Assembly (NCBI GenBank): GCA_011037195.1 | Contig: JAAEAF010000365.1 | Span: forward strand, 62,001-126,000 | Source: Triatoma infestans | Taxonomy: Eukaryota; Arthropoda; Insecta; Hemiptera; Reduviidae | Length of the DNA: 64,000 bases | Reading direction: 5' to 3' | Part shown: in pieces, positions 55,871-64,000 of the stretch | Numbering within the stretch: position 1 is the stretch's first letter | Layout: every line of letters begins with the position of its first letter | Position numbers and translations under genes: made by a program | The notes under the pieces: generated by a model | Told to the model about the DNA's origin: nothing | What the model saw: only the letters and a program-made list of their open reading frames with translations | The model's database searches: none

Positions 55871-57200
55871 CCTAGTTCAAATGCACCTAGGTTTAAAACA
55901 TAGTAATATAAACTATAATTAAAAAACTAAACATGGTAATTATATTAAATAGTGTTTATTGAAAGGTAATTTAAAATTAATTCTTTTAGTAAAATACTAT
56001 ATGGTTGTAGGTTACAATGTTCTGCAAATTGACATGATAATTTGATGAGGGAAGCGATAGGAAGTTTGAAAGAAAATGAAAAATCTCTTCTAAAGAAAAT
56101 GAATAATGAAGTTAAAAGCGAGCAAATGTAATAAATAATGATTGAAAAGCATGCAAGATTAATATGAAAGAGTATACGTAAGAAAAGTGTAGGATTTCAG
56201 ATGAAGATAGGTAATATTAATAATTATTAATATCCGATAAATATTGAAATAAATGCAAAAAAAAGAAGAAAAAAATGTAAATTTGAGATTGTGTTTAAAT
56301 TAATTATATAAAACAGGGTGAAAAATAGTATTTTATGAATTATCATGCTTCTTATTTTTCATTCTTATTTAAATTAAACAAAGAGAATTAAAGTGTTGAA
56401 TGAAAACAATTAAAGGAATAAGCATGTTAGAAAATAATATATAGTATTTAATTAAAAAGTTAAATAACGTTTAATAAATTAAGAATAATAAAGTAAGTTA
56501 AAGACATTAAGATAGTGTTTGTTTATAGAACGTAGAAGTTGGAGGCATCTAATTTAATTGAAGCATACTGACTGATAAAATCATAGATTGGATTATATAA
56601 TCCAACATTGGTGGACCCAATAAAATATTCCAAAATTATAAATAAACTCAAATTGATTATAATAATATTAAAATTCAGAATTATAACCAGTTATCATATT
56701 AAAATAACATTATACATTTAACTACGAACAGCATTTTGTGATTTAAATGGATTTTAATTATTTTTTTATATAATTTACACTTTTTGAAATTAATGTGAAG
56801 TAATTGTTGACTGATATGTTGGCGGTTGGTGTTTACGGTATGATGAACTGTTGCTATTTATATGATGATTTGGAAATGCTAGAAAACCTAATTGTGCATG
56901 CGATGCTTCATTTAATGCCCTTGATCGGATACATGCACGATACTGTTCCGGCCTGCCAGCACTTTCACACACCTGCAACATTAATTTCCATTAATATTAT
57001 TATGAGCAGTGATTTTTATTAATAAAAATCTCTACATCGATGGTAATAATAATAAACAATCAATCAGATCTACCAGAATTAGTAATTAATATATTATAGT
57101 AATAAAAGTTAATTCCTTTATAAGAAAGTAGGTACAACAAAATAAAAATTCCTTTAGTTCATTAATCATTAGAAAAGAAGATTTATATTTCAATTTTTAA
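55871..57200. other. AT-rich stretch, possible LTR edge near 56602
   Basis: 'ccaacattggtggaccc' at about 56600 resembles an LTR end (ACA) followed by a primer-binding site, cf. 'ttacattggtggcagc' at 48281. No second LTR, gag or pol was found. A 72-codon frame at 56804-57022 has no domain. Confidence 0.4.
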
Positions 57201-58124
57201 TAGTTACTTCCTCTTACTAATAATATTGTCATATTCATCTCTTGTGTTTAAAATGCGAATTAACAGATCCAATATAATCCTTGAAAACACCGCAGGAAAT
57301 TTCCAGGCCTATAAAAGTGTGACCGAACCTTTTCAGATCGTGTCGTCCGCTTTCTCATTGCCCACACATACTGCAACTTATTTTATTTATTTATTGCGAA
57401 TGCAAGCTCCCTCTCACGAGGGCTAATGCACTCACCTTTGATGCGAGAATTCAGGATTCCGATTCTCGTGTGATAGTATATTTTACGTCAGATTAGTTTC
57501 CGGCTATCCGCAAGGAACGCCAAGGTTGTATCTTCAAACGAAGCCAACCAAGGGTTGGGGATGAAGTATCGTCCTGCTTCTCCTAGCACAGGTGACTGTA
57601 TTGAAAGAAAAAAAGGATAGTGGGCGCCCCAATCTATTGCGTCTTCAAGAGCGAAGACACTTTCCGTGCTAACCAGCCAACAACAAACATTCAGTCTACA
57701 CACCATTAATTTGCCTATCTCTCAGTCTATCTCTCATTTAGTTTACTCACTCCGTCTCTTAATCTATTTTAAGTCAAGCCCTTAGAATTATAACTGTGTA
57801 TATATATTAATTGTAGTGCAGTAGTCATAAAATTAAGTTATTAATTACAAACCCCTGAAACATCCACTACATTCTGCCATTACAGGCATATCACACCCGT
57901 GAGGACAAAGTCGGTATTGACCCAGCACCGCGGGTCAAAAAAGTGGAAAGCTACAGTTGGTAGCGCATCTAAGTAGCGTAGGGCAGAACTAAATGGCGAG
58001 GGAACCGTGGCGTGCTTATCGATCCCCAAATTTTTTTTTGGGGAATGCAAACACCATGCAAAATTCCATACTGCACGCATGATTATTTAAATTATGACCT
58101 AATCAACAAAATTTAATAATATAT
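57201..58124. other. Unassigned, moderately GC-rich in parts
   Basis: 'cctcttact' at 57210 may be a family A edge. 57480-57670 and 57890-58080 are GC-richer with no readable frame or known repeat. Confidence 0.4.
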
Positions 58125-58300
58125 TTTCCATAGTTACTTGTTAAAATATACACAAACCACACATACACAAACATACATACTTATCCATTTGCTAAACAAA
58201 TTTTTTTCGTATTCAGAGGACCTCAAAACATAAATATCCGGTGAAAACTTAGTTTCGAAATTTTTGTTTCTTACTGCGATACTTCCTTTTTATAGAATAG
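58125..58300 (-). repeat. Family A 5' fragment
   Basis: Minus strand: the TG-rich tract, 'tgaggtcctctga', 'gtttt(c)accgg' and 'gtatcgcagta' follow the 5' part of 16380-16530. Confidence 0.65.
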
Positions 58301-59420
58301 ATTAGATTGAAAAATAGGTGGCTGGACCTTAATCCAACGCGACCTACACTAGGAGGTCTATTGTGAATCCTCAATGGTTATAGCATGTCCTCTAGCATCG
58401 CTCTTCTAAGTAGGCATTATAGCAGTAAGTGAAAGTAGAAATGGTAAGTGGTAAAGCCCAAAATTATTCACTGTTTTATTTTTCCAGTGTTAGGAGTCTA
58501 GATAATATTATAACTAAATATATAAAAACATTACAGATAAAGAAAGAAAGGAAAAACAAAAAATCAGTTTTGTAAAAAGTACTTCAACGTTATGGGTACT
58601 AGAATGAGGCAAGGCCTAAAGTCGTAACATTTCTTGCAACAGTACAGTAACGAGTACTAACGTAGTTTAGTTCAGAAAATGACCTCTTAACACAGTTACA
58701 AAACAGGGTTGGAAAAGTGTCTGTAACATTTCACGGTTACTACCCAGGAAATGTTTATAGTTTCATGAAGTTAACGTTGTTTGAAGCACAAGTAATTCTT
58801 TAATATATATAACTATGGATAAAATTAAATTGAAAACTTTTAAATAAAAGAAAACAAAACAAAAAAAAATCTGTCTATACACTTCGAATTTTGGTAACTT
58901 GCCCGCCCTGATTTTATGTTTCAAATCCTTCTAAATCAGTTGGTGCAAACTTCAAATATTTTACTCCCGTCAATTATACAAAATCTACAAAGATCCTCTG
59001 TTAGTATTAAAACTTAAATGCGATCAACTTACTAAACTGCATTATCTCTCTCTCATTTGGCTTTCTTTGTTATCACAAAAGAATGAAACGAAAAACTATT
59101 GAATTTTCCAAGTTTTTAACCTGGAGATATGAGAGTCCTTTATCCGAGGGAGAGTAGACACCTATAGGAAAGCCCTATCCGATTAATGAAATGCCTGAGC
59201 TTTTCTTGACATCTCGTCCATAGATGAAATAAACTGTAATAGGTAGAAAAAGGGACTTAAGGAATTGTGATTAACAAGATATTTAATTATTCTTAATATT
59301 ATAAGGAGAAGTAACCTGTCTGACGGGAGATAACCGATACATGAATATTCACTTGAATACATATTCGAGAATACATAATATGTACGGGAGATAACCTCCC
59401 GCAAATTTACACATCCAACA
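58301..59420. other. Unassigned
   Basis: No gene or repeat recognised. Confidence 0.45.
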
Positions 59421-59429
59421 AACCAACAA

Positions 59430-59560
59430 GTGTGAGTGTAATAGAAACATTGCGTTGAAGTGAACTCTCTACACGAACTTGGTGAATTTACTCTGACGAT
59501 GGATGAAAATCCGAAACCGTAACAAAAGGAATATGCATGCTACGACAGATAAAATACCAG
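59430..59560 (+). repeat. PLE-3 right arm with hammerhead core
   Basis: 'aacaagtgtgagtgtaatag', 'ctctctacacgaacttggtg' and CTGACGA (59493-59499), T, perfect stem II GGAT-GAAA-ATCC, GAAACCGT, then 'aacaaaag'. The GGUC part is lost, so there is no stem III palindrome or cleavage triplet. No left arm seen. Confidence 0.7.
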
Positions 59561-60491
59561 AGATTTTATATATATATATAAAAGTGTGTGTGTATGTGTG
59601 TGGAGAGAGTTCAGAGGTAGGGCCTTCTATAGACAGTGACGGGTAATGGGAGACAGTTGAAAGTTATGAGTACTATTTTCTTTCTTCTATATTAAAAAAG
59701 TAGTTTAATTTAGGTTCAAGGTGTTTTGAAAAGCTGTTTAATTACGTAATAAAGAAGACTGTAAAAGTTGAGGATTTTAATCTATTTAATAATGTTTACT
59801 GAAGAAGTCATATATATATATATACAGAGTTGGTCCAGAGCTCAAATAGAACTACCACGAAGAAGCCTATTGCAATTTAGGCAAAATATCGGTTTTTATT
59901 ATATTTTTTTATTTTATGAATATAAAAATTAATAATATAACAAAAGACATTTAGTCAAATAACATTTATATATATATATATATGATTTTAACGAAGTTTA
60001 ATAACTTTCACAAAAAATCTGATTTAAATAGAAGAAACAATTTAATTAATAATCCTTGTCTAATAACAATTTGTTATTAAATTATTAATAAGTATTTTGA
60101 GGATGACCAGCACAAGTGGAATGTAAAAAGCTTAAGAAAGCAAATATTAGTTTGTTTGAAGCAAAATATGGGATTTGGTACCCAATCTGAAGTTGATAAA
60201 TATGTGAAGAATCTGCCTATTACTACTACAAAAAAAAAAAAAAAAAAAGAGAAAAAAGTCATTTATTTGACAAGAGATTAAAGTCCCAATTTTACACAGT
60301 CCAGCTTAAGTTTACTTGAATGAACAAGAATTGCAAATGGACATTATTCTCCCGTTAAAAAATTTATTTTCTCTACAACAATTAAAACTATTTTTTAAAA
60401 AAAAAAAAGAATATAAAAACTGGCAAGAATAAACTTTATGAGAATATTGTCCATGGAAAAGGGAAAGGTTATTTTCAGGAAGGTATTATTA
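59561..60491. other. AT-rich stretch with (TA)n
   Basis: Microsatellites at 59567-59580, 59810-59823 and 59969-59983, and an A run at about 60231-60248. No gene. Confidence 0.55.
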
Positions 60492-60505
60492 TTGTCAGAC
60501 ATTTA

Positions 60506-60716
60506 AGGCCGGGTGTTGGTGTATTGGTTATGATGAGCATGGACTTGTAAGTGGGAGGACCCCAGTTCGAGACCAGCGTATAACTAAATTTTATATTTGT
60601 TTAAAAAATGTTAATAGTAAAGTAGGAGCTTCCGCCCCCGTCCACGACACCTAATTTGGTAGTTGGACGTTAAGCCCGCCTGAAAAAATAGGCATTACTT
60701 TACTTTTTACTTTTTT
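60506..60716 (+). mobile_element. SINE-2, complete copy with target duplication
   Basis: The 14 bp duplication TTGTCAGACATTTA lies at 60492-60505 and 60717-60730. The head has A-box-like 'TTGGTGTATTGG' and B-box-like 'AGTTCGAGACC', followed by the 'aaattttatatttgttta' body and the tail 'aagcccgcctgaaaaaat' with 'ggcattactttact'. Length 211 bp. The long duplication is expected of LINE-mediated insertion. Confidence 0.9.
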
Positions 60717-60730
60717 TTGTCAGACATTTA

Positions 60731-61995
60731 CAATATATACACATCGGCTTTTAAATACCGATATAAATAAATGATTATGTATTTGTTTTTATTGTAAATG
60801 TGGATTTAATTCATCCACACCAAAAAATATATGTTTAACTGAATGGTGGTAACACTGTTTTTTACTATTAATCTACAGAGATTAAAAGTAGAGTTTTAGC
60901 CATGGATTTCGGTAGAAAATTTATTCAATTTTTCTAGTGTTATAGAAAAAAATATATATTTCATACCCTATGGTTTTCGAATATGTATTCAAGTAAAAAC
61001 AATTTTAAAAATTTGACACGCCCGCATTATTCCTCGCATTTATGGGAGTAATCATAAATTTGGAATCTTAGAAATCTGTTCTCATTATCTCAGTGATAAT
61101 TAATAAGTTTGCAAAATGAAATAAAGCAACCAATGTTTCAAGAAGTTGAACAGAATTAATTGAAAAACAGCGATTGATTGAATAAAAAGCTGGAAGAACT
61201 TAATGTTGAATAGTAGGATACGAAAAGTAGAAAAGAATTATGTCAGATCTGTCTAATATGTACTGAATGTCCAAGATCCTTAAAGAATAACAACCTTAAA
61301 GTATAGGATCACAATGATTCTGCCAAAAGCAGTTATCTTACAAAAGAAGGGGAAAGAAATGGACAACAACAAAAAAATGAATTCATTTCCTTTTATTTTG
61401 GTCGTTATTATAAAAGCGAAGGAAATAAAGGAGGAGGGATATTGAACCCATCCCCTATTTATGTCACCATATTCCTGCAAAGCCTACAATCTCTCGTGAC
61501 AAGATGGCGATCATAATCACCTCACTCACTTCTTTTTTCCTTTCAACATCAATCCCCCATTGTACCCAATTTTCACAGCCAAGAAATAGCATCTTATATT
61601 TCACACGTCCAAACCTTATCAAGTGTTTTCCTTATTTCTTGTAAAAAAACAAGATTTTTTTATTTTGTTGTATCTTGAAAATGCACATCAATGGTCCTTT
61701 GCCCCTGAACTAAATTAAAATAAACACTACCTCATAATAACCACCCTATATTATTAAAACGAATGAAATCTTATCAAAAAACTAACAAAATAGATAGTAT
61801 AACCTTATTATTTCAATGTAACGGTACTTGATTCTTTTATTTTTGCTAAATCATATTTGGGTGGAGTAGTTGATGTTTATCACTATGTTTACTGAGCTAT
61901 TAAACTTATAAATCATAGTCATAAATAAATTATTTCCCTAATACTGATTGCGCAATAAATAGTTACATTTATCCTAGTAAGTACATTCATCCTTA
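60731..61995. other. Unassigned
   Basis: AT-rich, no feature supported. Confidence 0.5.
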
Positions 61996-61997
61996 TA

Positions 61998-62479
61998 GGG
62001 CAAAGTTAGGTGAGACGTCGCACATTTTTCACGAATGTTATTTTTCGAAAATAAAGACGACATTCTCAATTATTCCAGAAACAAAATACAAGTACACTAC
62101 ACTTGGCCGTCTCTCCTACTAAGGTAGGATAGTTGACGGAGCACCATAGGTAGGAGAGATGCCGTTCCTCTCCTACTGTGAAGGAAACATCGCTGATCGA
62201 CATGAAACTTGGTAAACACTATGGCTATGAGTCCAACTTTAACTATAATGTGGAAATCTTTTATTTCAATTGCATTTAATATAGTATATAAAAATTTACT
62301 AATGCTTTATAAAAATTCAGGTATTCACCAGCTGATGCGAATAAATCTTTATAGAACACACAGAATAACTGAAGAATTTTGCAATACGTTCACTTCTGAT
62401 CCCTCTACCTATCGACTAACTTGCATGACGACACGTGAAGAGAAACAAAAGAAGTAAAGCCTACCCCCCGTCATTACCC
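61998..62479. mobile_element. MITE, second copy
   Basis: Starts GGGCAAAGTTAGGTGAGACG after TA (61996-61997) and ends ACCC before TA (62480-62481). It tracks 28685-29289 through 'gtaggatag', 'gatcgacatgaaacttggta', 'atatagtata' and 'taacttgcatgacg'. The right TIR has lost about 12 bp and about 100 bp near the left are deleted. Confidence 0.82.
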
Positions 62480-62542
62480 TAAATGTATTCATCCTTATAA
62501 ATACATTCATCCTTATATAGTTGTGTAAACAGTCGGGTTAAC

Positions 62543-62902
62543 TGTAACACTAAACAAACACTACTAGAAAAAGCATTTTTATTAGCACTAGTTAATACAT
62601 ATACTCATGTTCTTGACTAGACGGATACTGCTGGAACTGTGGCCTATGGCCCAATGTCTTTATTTTTCCACCATCGCCACCATCGGAAAGGAGCATGTTT
62701 CCATTTCCGTTTTTTCTTGGTTGCACCTTCCGTGCGAGTTCAGCTGGAACCCGCACAGTTGAAGCTTGGAGAAGCGGTGACTCTGTTTTCTGGCTTACAT
62801 TCCGAAGGCGCCTAGTTGAGGTAGTAGTACCTCTTGCCCGTTAACAGATGGCGCCATAGGTGTGGTGGTACATAATGACTACTAATGGCGCATGGCGCCA
62901 CA
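62543..62902 (-). mobile_element. Probable solo LTR
   Basis: On the minus strand it runs TGTGGCGCCATGCGCC...TTAGTGTTACA, 360 bp, with 'AATAAAAATGC' near the 3' side and a GC-rich first half. TG...CA ends and a poly(A)-like signal suggest an LTR. There is no matching target duplication and no second copy in the window. Confidence 0.5.
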
Positions 62903-63214
62903 ATAGTCATCCTTATAAATACATTCGTTCATTAAAACACAATTACGCTACTCACACACGACTATTTACAAGAGAGTGGAGTAATCTATATTCCTTGCAC
63001 TCTATGAAGATTCTATACATATCCACGTTCACACGAACATCACACACGTGCCGGAATGGAAACCCGACACAGGCCCACCCGTCCTAGATAAAAGTGGCGC
63101 CCGAAGATTGTGATTTCTATAAGTAGGTAATTACGAAAGCTGACATATTTATTAATGGGGTTAGTGTCTGTAAACTCTATTGAATATTCGGCATTATATA
63201 TTTTTACCAGAAGA
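62903..63214. other. Unassigned
   Basis: Begins with 'tcatccttataaatacattc', a phrase repeated near 61986, 62487 and 62505. Nothing else recognised. Confidence 0.4.
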
Positions 63215-63226
63215 AAGTACTGAGTT

Positions 63227-63669
63227 GAATACGTGGTGGGTCCGCAATGCTGGATAACATCTGGTATTTTAACCGTCGTAGCAAGCACATTCATTTTGTG
63301 CCTGCCCGTTTTTGGATTTTCATCCATTGTCAGAGCAAATTCACCAAGTTCGTGTAGAGAATTCACTTCCATATAATGTTTCTGTAACACTCACACTTTT
63401 TGATTTGTTGGTTGCATATACACAGCGAATTCACCAAGTTCGTGTAGAGAGTTTATTTCAACGTGATTGTTTCTGTTACACTCACACTTGTTGGTATGTT
63501 TGATTGAATGATATATGTAATCAACAAACCAACAAGTATGAGTGCAACAGAAATATTACGTTGAAGTGAACTCTCTACACGAACTTGGTGAATTTGCTCT
63601 GACTATGGATGAAATCCGAAACCGGTCAGGAAGAAAATGAATATGCATACTACGACGGATAAAATACCC
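63227..63669. mobile_element. PLE-3 inverted terminal repeats with target duplication
   Basis: The 12 bp duplication AAGTACTGAGTT lies at 63215-63226 and 63670-63681. The prefix 'ggtgggtccgca' and then facing arms carry hammerhead-like motifs: minus strand 63303-63332 (core degraded to CTGACAA...AAAAACGGGC) and plus strand 63599-63627 (CTGACTA...GAAACCGGTC, one core base changed). 'gaattcaccaagttcgtgta' is duplicated at 63338 and 63427, an extra repeat inside the left arm. Confidence 0.85.
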
Positions 63670-63681
63670 AAGTACTGAGTT

Positions 63682-63860
63682 TTTGAAATGGAATTTACAG
63701 CAAAAATGTATATTTTGAAATCTCCTGAGTATGAAAAAAAAATATCTGATGCGTAACAATCACACGACTTTTCTCTTACTGCTGCTAAGTAAGTGTCAAT
63801 AAAACCCACAGAACCCCTAAAATCACTTTTTCCGGAAAAATCTTAAAAAAAAATGAAAAA
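63682..63860 (-). repeat. Family A fragment
   Basis: The minus strand shows 'agtaagagaaaagtcgtgtga', 'ggagatttcaaaatata' and related positions of the family A 5' part. It adjoins the PLE-3 target site, which probably lay within or beside this copy. Confidence 0.45.
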
Positions 63861-64000
63861 AAGCGATAGGTTTATATCACTTGTGCAGTTAGGATTCGAA
63901 GCTTAATGGAAATCGTTATATAATAATAAGCAGCCTTGTCACTTCCGCACAACAGCGACACTAATACTATATACTGGCATCTGCCCTAAATGTATTCATC
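63861..64000. other. Window end, unassigned
   Basis: Ends with 'ccctaaatgtattcatc', identical to the right flank of the MITE at 62477-62493. Confidence 0.5.

Noticed and set aside
62543..62902. Family C LTR relative because of 'agatggcgcca'
   Set aside because: The rest does not match family C; kept only as a separate probable LTR.

Overview
This is an AT-rich animal genomic window with no host gene I can recognise. Nearly every stretch I can identify is a transposable element or a decayed piece of one. The mix suggests an arthropod: Penelope-like elements with hammerhead motifs, mariner, Tc1, PIF/Harbinger and hAT transposons, a Ty3/gypsy element, several LINE lineages and tRNA-derived SINEs. 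I cannot name the species or order.

Layout. 0-10 kb: a Penelope-like (PLE) fragment, a repeat here called family A, a Tc1-like transposon (3071-4606), an inverted-repeat structure (family B, 5157-6165) and an RTE-like LINE scrap. 10-21 kb: two internally deleted PLEs with inverted terminal repeats (11005-12035 and 18834-20051), two solo LTRs, an RTE-like LINE split by a SINE, and the longest family A copy (16370-17385). 21-33 kb: an hAT transposon (23245-24335) holding two PLE insertions, a GC-rich block of unknown nature (24955-25690), SINEs, a TA-flanked MITE (28685-29289), another solo LTR, and a PIF/Harbinger element (31507-32625) inside a family A copy. 33-47 kb: long featureless DNA, Jockey-like and RNase H-bearing LINE tails, SINEs, PLE termini and a mariner 5' fragment. 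47-54 kb: an internally deleted Ty3/gypsy retrotransposon (47943-51614) with two LTRs, an intact gag and a canonical -1 slippery site, followed by an internally deleted mariner (52568-53468). 54-64 kb: more LINE, SINE and PLE tails, a second MITE copy and a probable solo LTR.

The strongest signal is a set of about sixteen hammerhead-ribozyme-like motifs on both strands, in several PLE families and often in facing pairs. All share a CUGANGA...GAAAC core, and the best copies have a self-complementary stem III (ACGU or ACCGGU), the arrangement expected of ribozymes that work as dimers. Other points of interest are the gypsy frameshift site with a SAP-like Gag N-terminus, a hairpin duplication that breaks its pol frame, and family A, a repeat of unknown class with an internal module of about 300 bp.

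Nesting gives a partial order of events: PLE-4 and PLE-1 into hAT, PIF into family A, an LTR-like element into family A, gypsy into that LTR-like family, a gypsy solo LTR into family B, and a SINE into an RTE LINE. Apart from gag, every coding region I can identify is broken.
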